64,000 nt of DNA from Paragonimus westermani (taxonomy: Eukaryota > Platyhelminthes > Trematoda > Plagiorchiida > Troglotrematidae), in NCBI GenBank assembly GCA_008508345.1, contig QNGE01001291.1:113662-177661 (forward strand). Reading direction: 5' to 3'. Below the pieces are notes generated by a model. That model ran no database searches. It was not told the DNA's origin and was given only the letters and a program-made list of their open reading frames with translations. A program made the position numbers and the translations under genes. Positions 20,331 to 31,769 of this stretch are shown piece by piece (position 1 is the first letter of the stretch; each line of letters opens with the position of its first letter).

Positions 20331-23300
20331 CTGAGAGACTTCAAGTACAAGGTTGGGTGAAACACGAAAACATGTTATAAAGTAATTAATAGAGAAGAGA
20401 CTCAGTTGTGAATAATGTGAGTACCGGCCGGAAATCCCGGTCGTTGATTAGTTAAGTAGAGCTAGCAAAGTACAGCCAAATTGTACGATTGCCGCGATTG
20501 TGACCAAATTCTTTGAGATGGTGTGGGAATACGATGGAGTGTGAGTGTGCTTAAAGTAGGAGAGTCACGTTCATTGAAGCAATGACACCGCAAGAGAGCG
20601 CGCGCGTAACGGTTAATGGATAACGAACTAGGTTCATGAATTGTCCAGTTGGGATAGCACAGAGTAGAAATAGTTTTTACATACAATAAAACGGACGTCA
20701 GAGATGCGGCCTGCAACGTCATCTCCTGTTTATTGTCAAGCACAATTTCAACCACATCGCTCTACTTTACAGTTACCTGGTTCTGATATCCAGCCAGCAT
20801 GTACGTTACAGGCATAGAAAAGAATGCGGTAGATCATCATACACAAAGGTAAGCCTGCCTCCAAACAGATATAAACTTAATGCACAGCTGAATCCGGAAC
20901 GGAATACACATATGCTATCATGGTATAGCATTCTGTAGTGGCATGTGACTGCTTTGACTACACAGCCCAGTCAAAGGATCCAAATCAGTGTTGGATCCAA
21001 ACATTGGCAAGGGTCCGACTCACAGTGGCGAATCAAGCAAAGATACGACAACGTTATTCGTGGAGTTTAGTTTTATGGTAGTATCTATGTTAACGACAAA
21101 ACCCAGTCGTCTTTCACCAAGGTTTCTGTGATGGTTAAGCATTAGTCTTAACCACGAATGTATTGTTGACAGAAATATTGAACTTCACATACAGAAAACA
21201 ACTACAGAAAATGGAATACCTAGCCTGCGTGATGAACTTGAACGAAACGACTAACAAGGTCTATGAAATAAATGATTAGTGCGATAAAGCAATAACTCTA
21301 GAGCAGACTCAGCTGTAGGAAAATCGAGTTTCGGCTAGAATCACACCAATGACATGAACAAGGTCTACTATAACAAGTATGGCTAAATCGTTACGCCAGG
21401 AGGTGAGAACTTTCATGTTTGGATCCAGCCATCCACTCAACCCACCGTGCCATATGGAATCCGTTAAACAATCCAGGGCGTTCAGCACTCAAGCAATCAC
21501 AGAGTTCATAGCATCATAGTTTGTCGTTATACTGTTAAACCATAGGTATACAGAAACGACTCAAGATAATTGAAGAAATGAATGCAACCACAGAAAAATA
21601 CTAAACAGGATTAACCGTTTTTCAAAGAGGAAAAAAATACATTCGTCATGGGCTCCTTCAAAAAACCAAAGGACGGCTGGTATTTTCGGATCGATCCGGT
21701 TTCACAGAAACGCAGTAAACATGCGTGTCTTTGCTGATTTGGTGAAGCGAGCCGATGATAAGAGTACACAAAATACGAAACAACTAATGCCAGCCAGACT
21801 GATAAACCAAACAACAACAGAAGTCATTGGACAGGTTGAACTACAACTACCAAACCTCTACGACCTGCCGAATGTCGCTCAACAAACAGTTTAATCGAGA
21901 CCTTTGTTCTTTCAGTTCTCAGTCTCTGTGTCACACGTTTTCCAAACGATTGGTTATAGGTTTCGGGCCTATTCAGGTATTTAGCAAAAGGCAGTTTTCG
22001 TTTGATTGTAATGAGCACAACAGTAAGGTTCATTACAGAGATGTAGTGTACTATGCTGACCTAATTGTTCGCTTGCGTCTCCCTACGCCACACCACTGAC
22101 CTCATCCGTGCACACAAGTCGACTAACATTATGCCTACGAATGAGGCGACATAGTTGTTGATTTGTGCAGAAAGTGTCCACTTCTAGTTTGATATTCAAT
22201 TTTGCCGACAATGTGGCAACGTAACCAATGACAGTCATCATAGTCCATATTCCAAACAGATTCACGTTGAGTACCAGACCGTTAACAGTATTGTATAGAT
22301 GCCACGTGGACGGCTGTCTCTGGACTCTACAACCCAGGCGTCAAGGTGAAGATTTTCTGTATACTCAATCAGGTCAGGTACTTTCCTCAACATGGAATTA
22401 GAAACGGGTAACCAGTTGACTTCTTTGAAAGTTCTGATGAGTCGTACGAAGAACGGTTTCATAGCCAGATGAGGTGGTACCACCAATGCAAAGGGGTTTG
22501 GCATAGATAGCTAAATAGTTAAATTAGGCGCTAACGTGGTTCTGCATGGTCACGTGAATCTTGTATTAGTTTCCTATATGTTTTCGAGGTGTGATAGAAG
22601 AGTGCAGTTTGAGTTTAGTTTCACAGAAGATTAGATACGTTTGATGAGACCTCAAAACAATTGGTCACGAAAAATAATCGACGAAGGAGACTTTCTATCT
22701 CCTTTCTGAGTGCTGTTGTGTTGAATTGCGGCTATGCTCTTCAAGACAGATTCCCGATACAGTTCCACTTTGTGTTAGTTTGGGTGGTTGTCGTAGTCTA
22801 ATGTATAATCATGGTTTATCTAACTGGACATATCCTAGCTACCGTGGCAAACGGAAATCACGTAGACAGGCAATAAGGTTGGCATGAAACAAGCACAAAA
22901 ATATCTGGCAATTTAGAAATCATTTGTCACTTAGTGAATAACTTCAATTGCCCACTTGGTGTAACTGATATCAAGTGTAACCAGAATTGCGTATGTACCG
23001 AAATACATGTTACATTACACTGAAAGGACTTTGAAGTACTCTACTCTACTCTTTAGTGACAAAACAAAACAGTTGCGCGTGATACCTTCGGAGTACGTTT
23101 CATTTTAGGTGTATCAGGGCAAAAATTAAGCCATCTGTGTTTCGGTTACGCATATCAAATTCAGAAAGGGCGACCTTCGGTTAGATGTAACCGTAAAACG
23201 TAGCAGTCAGTTCATGATAGAGCCTTCGACAGACATAATCCTCTGTGAAAGCAGCTAGTCAGCAGAATGTATAACATCAATGCAATATCTGGTCTGCCTC

Positions 23301-23790
23301 ATGTCTCGAAAATCGACCAGAACAAGATGTGAACAATCCAGTCGCCCTTAAACACTATCGTCTCCAGCAATTATCACTCACGCACTTAGACGGTCAAGCA
23401 ATCAAATCAGTAAATTAAGCTTGTGCATGTGACCAATTGGTCAGATAATAGAAAAGCGAAAACACAGCGTTTACTGTAACCAACATCATGGTCGCCATAC
23501 TAAAGGAAGGTTATCGGGTAAGGAGGAAGTCATGGACCAATAAAGTGTAACCAATCAGTAGGGCAAAGCAAGGATGTGCCACCTGCCACGCTGAAAATTT
23601 TACAACCGCCTAGGTTTCCGGTTGAAAGGCATCATTCCACATACTTAGATAATCGTAACTATTACATTGTTGAAAGTTTCCCATTCGTGATGACTCTTGT
23701 TAATGTCACGATGAACGGTGAGCCACGCCAAAGCAACACAAAGTCAACTTCGTGATCAAATACGTTCACAAGTTCACAGGTTGTTACAAG
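20331..23790. other. Putative large last intron, nothing recognised
   Basis: Short frames on both strands show no domain resemblance. An exon of the spectraplakin tail (phase 1 in, phase 0 out) may hide here, but I could not place it. Confidence 0.35.
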
Positions 23791-24474
23791 AAGGAGAAAG
23801 ATCTTTACTTGTGTGTTCCTGTCTCTACGTTGATCAGTAAAAAATGAGGCTGAACGGTTCATAAGTTTGAAGAAAAAGCGAATGAAACTAAACGAAAACG
23901 TAAATTCGATGAAACTCACGGCTGCAATCAGTTCAGCAACGAACACCCAAACATACCAAAACCACATCTAGTCACAAACGCTCAGCTAATGACTTGTGAG
24001 ACTGAGCTAGAATGACAGTTAAGAAACTTGTAGTGTCGATCATCTCCCACGTATGCACTGATCGAATAATACTTTAACATTCTCAACCGATTCAGTGGTG
24101 ACTAGAGTTGGGCAGTGCGTCACAATGTGAACAACTACTAACTCTAGAGCGGTTCTGTCTACAAAATAACCTGTCTGTTCCATTACACAATTTCAACCAG
24201 TGACCAGATGTGTCAGTGGATGGCCCGGGATGTGGAGTAGTTGGTAGGTGAGAATGAAATCTCTCATGAGATGTCGGAAACTCATCGAGGATTGACCCAA
24301 TCCTGTCAGTCTTATCGTGTAGGGTGTTTTCCTGAGCCCCATCATACTTCCACTTACCCGTATCTGAACACTTTCAACGAGTGCAAAATCCATCTCAAGA
24401 TAAAGAAGACAGGCCTGTATGTTCGATTCCAGGTCTAGGCGGATTATGGAGGCGAACATACTGTGAAACACTTC
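23791..24474. repeat. 684-bp interspersed repeat, copy B
   Basis: This is a direct-orientation match to 12075-12758 without indels. It ends 435 bp from the GAS2 exon, so in this gene model it lies in the intron after it. Confidence 0.85.
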
Positions 24475-24909
24475 TAGGTATGGGGTGTCACAAGTTATTC
24501 CGAAGAGATTCAGTGTTGTTTGTGCGTCTTTAGCAATGATAACACAGCTTCTAGACAGACTCAGAACATTTGCCACTACGGTCCCTGGATCTCTTTCGTA
24601 AGGTAAGGGCCAGTAAATTAGTGAAGGCAAACGTGCACGACTTTAAACCTGTTGACAGTGAATCAGGATAGATGTACACTAGTGCATAACGGACAATGTG
24701 TAAGTTTGGCGAGAGAATGGCGAATACACACATGTTTATGCAGTTAGATATTAATCACGAAAAACACAGAAAGGGAAACTCAAATTTACGACTAGTATGT
24801 GCACACTATTTTTGGGCAGCTTGGAGCTAAAAACGGCGTGCACTCGACAACAAACAAAAATCACTACACGATCTCGTAAGATGCAACCGACCAAATCCGC
24901 TGGATTTAC

Positions 24910-25021
24910 CTCGACATGGATCACGTGTTGCCAAAAATTCTGTCAGATTTCTCCAACCGCCGCCAACGCGCACCATGGTGATACTGTTGAGAAAACGGAC
25001 CAGATGCACAGTTGATCCGAA
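24910..25021 (-). CDS. MACF1: Spectraplakin exon: GAS2 domain, second half
   Basis: The acceptor CATTCCAG leads into 37 codons plus one base, then donor GTAAAT (phase 1). Residues 14-23 read ITMVRVGGGW and 33-37 read RDPCR, the hallmark of the GAS2/GAR microtubule-binding domain (family: VMVRVGGGW ... NDPCR). The Cys of DPC is a likely zinc ligand, together with the CxC pair in the preceding exon. The exon starts in phase 0, matching the donor at 26707. Compared with vertebrate GAS2 domains, about eight residues between the two halves (the FFLGNQ region) are missing at the junction. Confidence 0.92.
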
Positions 25022-26706
25022 CTGGAATGGAATATGAGTTCGAAAGGATCCAGCATTTAGAAAAGCTGTGCACAGCTTAAAAGCATGAAAGAAGCTGAAG
25101 TGGAAAATTCAAAAGTCAAAATTTCAAGAACATGTGTGTAGTTTATGTGAAGCTTCTAGTCTCCTAAAACAGACAGGGCATGACAATGACCGACAAGCAG
25201 ATAAGTGAATGAACTGTTCGGGGTAGTCTCTGTGGTGGCCAGTCAACAATGAGATCCCAATGAGCGAGTCTGTTAAGTGATTTTTACAAAACACAGAGGC
25301 TATGCATTTCGGGGTCCAGTCAGATAACGCAGTAATTGAACTGGGAATTAAACTGACAATCACAGCCAAAAAATGGGCTAGAGTTCAAATCCCGGTTGTG
25401 GCAAAGGTATGCACCACCGAAGAAATCTACCAACAGCAATACTCAAATCTATTACTTCATCATGAAAGGGGATAGTTGGAAAACGCATCCGAAGACAAAA
25501 GCAGCAGCCACTTGCGAGTGGTGGTCAATTTACATCCACCGACTTACCTACCACCTATCATTAAAAGGCCAGATGATACGCAAAGGGGTGCACTTGTTCC
25601 TTGACAGATGCTTATAAATTGTATCCAACAGATACAATGGCATTTCCATGTCGACAACAAAAAAGACCAGTAGAAAAATAAGTGTTCCGTTTGCGAAAAA
25701 TAGATGCATATGTGAGACTCTCATTGCAGGTACGTATGGAAGGCAGACGTACCACGATTTCGACGTAGAGGTTGTCAAATTTGGTCGGCGTCTGGTACGT
25801 GCTGGCTAAATGCATCCTACCGTCCAACACGGGCAAGTAAGCGTCTATATCTTCCAGTGCCCTGATAAGACTTTAATATAACTTGAAGCATTATAAAGCC
25901 TTTCTCATCACCAGTTGTGTGTCAGAACGTCGTGTGGCATATTAGTTAGAATTCAGAGGATTCAAATGAGCTGTGTGAATATGATCAGATATGCTTCGAT
26001 TCGCCACGCATTAACTTACAAGAAATAGCACGTCGAACTGTGAAACACACTTCAATTCCGCGTAAGCAGCTCGAACAGTCATCAGAATCACTAGTTGGTC
26101 ATTTTACAAGGGTTAGCTAAGACGAATGGTTCGATGTCATCGTGTGAGTAACCCGGTTGTGAATAGGAAATACTCTTTATGAACGAGTATAACGTTGAAT
26201 AACAAGTAGACTTACTGCTCGTAGAAACACTATAGACAATACGTGGTGGTACTATCACAACATGGTAGGTTCACAGCCGGCAACCAGCGTTTCTTAGATT
26301 GGTTAGACAGGGTGTTGTAAGTGCAACGACATACGGCATGATATCCACCACTGAAATTTACACCTCCTTTAAACGGGCAATCAGGCTCCCTGTAGGATTC
26401 TGTAGACCAAAGTCTGTCCAGCCGCCGAAAATATTTAATGACAGACAAAGTAGTTTAGTTTCAGCGTAAAACTTGAGCACATCTCGGACAACCCGGAATG
26501 TTTGGTGAGACAAATTGTCGGCAAAATAAGTTCTCTAGAAGCTAGTTAGAATATTGGCAGCTCCACCTTTGTAGCCGTAACACTGATAATAGATTTTTAG
26601 CTCAACACACTCCCACCGATAGCCTAAGAAAAAGCAAAGTTTGTTCAAATTCACTTACGAAAACAACCTGCTTCGTTACAAGGGTTCGCACGGAGAAGAA
26701 ACTTAC
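25022..26706 (-). other. Intron within the GAS2 domain
   Basis: This 1.7-kb intron has GTAAGT at its 5' end and CAG at its 3' end. It contains a decayed SINE remnant on the plus strand at 25382-25414 (B box GTTCAAATCCC). I looked for a micro-exon that could restore the missing GAS2 residues and did not find a convincing one. Confidence 0.7.
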
Positions 26707-26829
26707 ACGGTATTTGTTCTCATCCACCTTGACGGGGACAAATTTTGACTGACATCGACACTTCTTTACCTCTGCGTTGATAGCACTGGCGATCAACTCG
26801 CCAACTGGGACAGCTTGGGGTTGTCGCTG
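26707..26829 (-). CDS. MACF1: Spectraplakin exon: GAS2 domain, first half
   Basis: This exon has 41 codons in phase 0-0 with a strong GTAAGT donor. Residues 20-41 contain EVKKCRCQSKF and VDENKYR. These match the family pattern of an acidic helix, a CxC pair (residues 24 and 26) and a (D)NKYR strand. The CxC cysteines are expected zinc ligands. The acceptor could be either of two adjacent CAGs (exon start 26829 or 26826); both keep the frame. The exon follows the EF-hand exon directly in phase. Confidence 0.9.
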
Positions 26830-27480
26830 CTGGGCAGTAGGATAGACAGCGAAGTGTAAGTACAATCCAAGGAAATCATCAGTGAATATGTCAATCCCAT
26901 AAAGTAAACAACATCGCATGTGTGGGCCACAACACAAACAGAATACCAGTAATGCCAGTTAGTTAACAGGTTAATATAGACAACCTGATAGTCAACTTAT
27001 TATCGGATTAGTGATGATCAGTCAGCTGAGCTCCAGTGATGCACCACAAACGATTAGATTGCGGGTGAATAAAACAACCATTTAAGTGGTATCTGTCGCA
27101 TGGCGGAAATACCGCGCATTGCCGTATCTGGATGCGCTTCTCAATAACAGAATTAAAGAAGAAAGGATGATTTGATAACTGCTGATTTACAAATGAACTG
27201 AAAAGACACTGGTCAATTACTAGCAACATGTAATGAAGATCAGGGCAAAAATAAGAAACACGCGTAGGAGATTTCAACGAATATTCATTCTAATAGGTAA
27301 TATTGAACGCCAAAATAGGAAAGTTCTATATGGTTCCCTAACCATGTGCAAGCCTGCATACGCGAGAAATTAGTTTCGAACGACCAAAAAGGGCGAGAAC
27401 GACCGACTACAGAAAAAGAAGGCGTGGGAATGAGGATGAAGTACACCATGAAAAAACACGAACAGGACAAAGTGACGCAC

Positions 27481-28008
27481 CGGTTTCAAACAGTCTACCA
27501 ATTGATCGTATGTGATACTGCCCTTTTGTTGTTTGTCCATCGCGTAAAATGCGGCGCGTAGCTCGACAGGACTGGAGCCCTTGAAGTCAGGTTGAGTGCG
27601 GAGAATCGCCTGTACAAATTGTGCGCATGTTAATTCAGAGAGTCTGGTCGTCTGAGACTTGTCCTCGAAACCCAGATGTTCCAGCGATGTGTGACTTTTG
27701 AACCTAGCCTGGCCACTGCCAAATCCAACAGACTTACGAGGTGAGGGAGGTAATCGTGCGCCGCTGGGTAAGTCCGCCGTCGCTGTTGAGATGGGTCTGT
27801 CGGACGAGCAGGGACTGTCTGCATTGGAATCGGCGTCAGCCGACAAGAGTGAACTAGTGGACAAAGTGCTGCTGATGGAGAGGTCAATCAGGGGGTGCAT
27901 TGCACCACGGGATCTAAATAAGTCCAATAGGCGGAATCGACGCTTGGACTGCCACTTGAGGTAGTGTTTGCGCCATTTGTCGAAGTTGAATTCATTCAGT
28001 TGGGCGCG
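27481..28008 (-). CDS. MACF1: Spectraplakin exon: EF-hand pair with a large Ser-rich insertion
   Basis: This exon has 176 codons in phase 0-0. Residues 6-31 (EFNFDKWRKHYLKWQ ... LLDLF) align with the helix before the first EF-hand of MACF1 (FDFDIWRKKYMRW ... VMDFF). A Ser/Pro/Asp-rich block of about 90 residues (33-123) then replaces the first calcium loop. The exiting helix returns at 124-138 (SELTCAQFVQAILRT). The second EF-hand (151-176) has the loop DKQQKGSITYDQ: position 1 is Asp and the Gly is kept, but positions 3 and 5 are Gln and Lys, so canonical calcium binding is unlikely. The donor is CCG|GTGCGT; the acceptor follows a pyrimidine-rich tract ending TGTGCAG. Confidence 0.92.
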
Positions 28009-28746
28009 CTGCACAATTGGTGTATGAAAATAATCATGAGTATTATAAGGTGTGCCAAAAATGTCGCAAACAAAATGCAAGCCCTACAGTAGAATGAAAT
28101 CAAAAATGTTCGCTAAAATGGTGACCGGATATAACTGACATTTTCACTAATGATAGCGATGACCAGAGGTTGACCACAAATGAGGACGTTAAAGCGCCAG
28201 TTGAGCACGTGGTCGGTGGACTCTACTTGTAATGCCACTCGTTGTCACTGTGGCGGCTCATGATTCTCTGTTGTCGAAACTGTGTCAAAAAAGTCGCATT
28301 TGGTTAATGAATCGCTCTATTTTACGATGAGTGCTTTCATTCTGGCTGGTAATTCCAGGAGAGAAAAGACGAGGACACACTGAAGTAACCAGTCGGGTAC
28401 CGAGAGTTCATGATGAAATCAAGCACCCACTAACTAGTTCAATTCAAAATGAGTTGTCGAAGTGTCCTGTTAAGCTACTGAAAACAATACGGCTACATTC
28501 GATAAATTTAACTGGCTTCCAGTATTCGGGAGTATCTGGAGTGATGAAAAGAAGAGGAACGTCTCACCCAGGAACTCGGTGGTTTGAAAATGAATTGACC
28601 ACCAGAACATAACCGCCCCCAAAGGTTTGAACAAAGACGACGACTAATTCGACTGCTCAGTTGTCCTATTTAGATCCCAGAAGATAGGAAGTGATAAACA
28701 GTCAATTCCGGTAATGTTCAGTGCGTCAATACAGACGGGATGACGG

Positions 28747-29328
28747 CCAACCACGCCTAACCGTAAGTGGCAAAATCAGAACTTTCAAACACTTGAAACC
28801 GAGTCATTAAAGAGTGCTCTGAGTTCAACATCTGCGTGTTACGTCGTCGAACTTACGTCAGTGGTGTGAAAACCGCGTATGCAACGGGGATTATCGGACC
28901 GTGCCCATGAACGTCGCAAGCTGTACACGAATGTGGGTAGGCAACACAGAACTGGATTATACAACGGCTGTTGATTTGGCTGTGGCTAATGTGCACTCTC
29001 GGAATAGTTTTGGATGATACGACGATACTTCGTAAAATACGCAAAAAGCAGTCTTAGTATCAACCTGGTGGCAAGGGTTCGCCAGAAGTGAGGCTATCGC
29101 ACCAGTGATTACTTCCGCTATCAAACCAAGCTAGACGATATTTCATTTTTCCTTCTAAATGAACACTTCGAGATAGGACCTACACAATTCGCTGTGCTGT
29201 CACGTCATTGATACAAATCCGACGACATAATACGCAGGTGCCGAACCAAACAATCTTTAATGACACAGTTTCAAGTGGTTGAAAGTTCTGATTTTGGCAC
29301 TTATGGTTAAGCATGTTTGACAATCTTC
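28747..29328. repeat. Inverted-repeat (MITE-like) element
   Basis: The left arm 28747-28817 and the reverse complement of 29259-29328 agree at about 85% over roughly 70 bp. The shared core is AAAATCAGAACTTTCAA. The interior codes for nothing recognised. Confidence 0.75.
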
Positions 29329-29785
29329 CCGGCTGTATTAAAGCATTGAACAACTACCGGAATTATGTGTCCATTACACCCTGTCTTCTCTGACCCAGGG
29401 ATTATACCTCAAATTTGAAAAGTAAGCCACAACAATACCTGTGAAATATCGAGTCATTTGGCCACGGGTGTCACATCCACACATTGTTACATGCTGGTAA
29501 CTGGGTCCACGAGCTCGTTTTGAATGGAGGGGTTTGTCCCATACATATTAGTGTCAATGGAGACAGTAGGGACAGAACCAGTCAGATCAATTTCCGACTG
29601 TTAGATTCACATTTTTGTCGCATGCAGTCGATATGAATGAGTGTGTAAATGATGTATTCAGCATTTGATACCATCGTCATCACCTTAATCACAACGGTCT
29701 TGAGTCTGACCGTTTAGATCAACAGTGACTTTGAATATCCTAGAAGAAAACGTTACTAAGAAGGTTGAAAAGTAATGAAAGAATA

Positions 29786-30713
29786 CTAAGCAGAAGTGGT
29801 ACGAATGCAGGTACACCGTTGGCTGCGATACACTGCCATCTCGAACAGCGTTTCTCGATGGCGATTCGAGTGACCACCAGCACTCCAGCCAGGCAGACAA
29901 CACCTACTTACTTTGCTCAATGAAACAGCCAGGTTCTTAGGATTTCTCGACCACGTTGACGCTTGACCACTATGCGGTTTCATCCAACTGTTGGTGATCT
30001 CAGTATGTAATGCCCGGTACGGTAAACACTCAGCTGGTATACGGAGACTGTGTAACCAGTTGAATGTGCATCCCGAGCGTTCGGGAATACGGCCGGCGAA
30101 CGGATGCATTAGTCACATAATCATCCCACTTTGTGTGAGCCAGGTGGTGGAGACAATGATGATCAAACACAACGGGTCTGCCCGTATCTTCGACACAAAC
30201 AAGCCACACTTCCCAGCCATAGAGCGAAACGACGCGGATACAAGCATTGTATACTCTTCTTTTCAGCGAAAACCGAACGTCCTTTTTGATGCTATAGATG
30301 ACGCGAGTTGACAAAAACAACTCGTGTCTTTAGCATCCTCACTAATACCTCATCAGAAATATTACAAGCTGATGAAATAGTGCTACCCGAGAATGTGAAA
30401 GTGTTCACAATCTCAAGAAGGTAGGGGTGGAAATGTCCTAGCCTCGAAGAATCACTTCGCACTTCGAAGGTGTCAAGCACATTCCATGCGAATCAACCTT
30501 GTTCAACATGATCTGCATGCCCTCAGAAGAGAAGAGAAGTAAGACAGTGTCATCCAAATACTCCGGATCAGTCAACCCTGCGCCAGAAAGAAGCTCAACA
30601 CCAAGGTCACTGGATTTCTCAAGCACACTTTCCAGAATGTCGTCCATGAAGTATGACATCATTAACAGTGAAAGTATGTAGTCGAACTGCGAGTTTATTA
30701 GAAATGCCACCAT
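29786..30713 (-). mobile_element. LINE remnant: RT catalytic region to C-terminus
   Basis: In three minus-strand frames I read LLSGAGLTDPEYLDDTVLLL (catalytic YADD here YLDD), a GSTISSACNISDEV block, FSLKRRVYNACIRVVSLYG, FDHHCLHHLAH, LHSLRIPAECLPYRALH and CCLPGWSAGGHSNRHRETL. This is the full 3' half of the EN/RT LINE type common in flukes. Frame shifts between the blocks make it inactive. It lies in the same direction as the host gene. Confidence 0.85.
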
Positions 30714-31316
30714 TCATACGATGAACCACCCACGGATCAAAGCCCCAGCAGGTATGCCTTAAAGTAAAGCTGGACACTATATAGAAACAGGACGGAAACG
30801 AACATTATTTCATCTGAGGTCACAGACAAACAAATTGGTCAGATGCAAACAGTTTGCACCTTCTCCACTAGTGAATGCACAGTAAACAATGGTAATCCGA
30901 AGGAACCAAGTAAATACGGACACCTAATTAGCTGCACAGGTTTTTAACAAGACTCCTCTATGACATCAGCTTCTTACCGCACCAACGGTTAGATAGTTTT
31001 TCGTATGCATGCTAAAAAAGGTATATTAATTAACCAACATACGTGCCGGGTGATCAGTGCATGCCAGTGAGACAAACAACAAGGGAAAACGAATCTCACC
31101 GACATGTAACTTTACAGCCAAGTAAAAGTTAATGTTGGATTCTAGACACCAATGTAAAAAACATGATTCGGTTCATATAAAGCATACATGTATATATAAA
31201 GTGAACTTGACCTAACTAGTACCACAGCATGTGGCGGATCCTCATATTTCACTACGCATGTTGCAAACAAACATGAAATCAGAAAGTGCAATTGAAGTCC
31301 AGTCGATCGAGCTTAC

Positions 31317-31769
31317 TTCTTTTAGTGCTTCATATAACTGTTGCAACTCATCCACTCGATGAACGACTGCATGCACCAGTTGCTCGTAACTGCAATCAAC
31401 CGAGTGCACTCGCTGAGTCCGTAACTCAGACATACATAAAGGGAAAGTTAGATCTTTCATTCCAACATCTTTTGGTTCGGTGCACTGTGATTGTGGACTG
31501 GATGGTTCCGGAGATATGCGACCAGAATCGAATTCAATCGAACCCTGCGAGATCACGGACAATGTGCCAGCCTCACCATCCAATTCATCCAAATAATCAT
31601 GTGAATCCTCTACACGTGCTGCAGTGGGTAGACTGTGGCCGGGCGAGGCGAGCACAGAAGTGCGAACACGCTTAGTATTAAGTTCCGGCAGCAGGTTATG
31701 GGCTTTCCGATAGGCCGATAAAATAGTCATCAATTCGGATGTTTTTTTGCAAATCTCATCTTTCATTTC
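31317..31769 (-). CDS. MACF1: Spectraplakin exon: last spectrin repeat with a Ser/acidic loop
   Basis: This exon has 151 codons in phase 0-0, with acceptor GCATCAG and donor GTAAGC. It opens with a helix (EMKDEICKKTSELMTILSAY). A disordered-looking acidic/Ser/Pro stretch of about 65 residues follows (for example GRISPEPSSPQSQ). It ends with a long helix (SYEQLVHAVVHRVDELQQLY ... EALKE) that feeds straight into the EF-hand exon. This final helix corresponds to the one just before the EF-hands in MACF1. The Ser-Pro sites suggest phosphorylation, but that is inference. Confidence 0.85.

Larger units (their letters stand above)
28009..31316 (-). other. Intron with LINE and inverted-repeat element
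   Basis: Splicing across this intron joins LYEALKE to RAQLNEFNFDKW, which lines up well with LNDALDRLEELREF..FDIW of MACF1. No exon appears to be missing here. It holds an inverted-repeat element at 28.7-29.3 kb and a LINE at 29.8-30.7 kb. Confidence 0.75.

Noticed and set aside
28150..28240. Minus-strand segment reading NWRFNVLICGQPLVIAI, possible extra exon before the EF-hands
   Set aside because: The exons at 31.3 and 28.0 kb already join seamlessly and match MACF1 without it; the segment does not resemble a spectrin helix.
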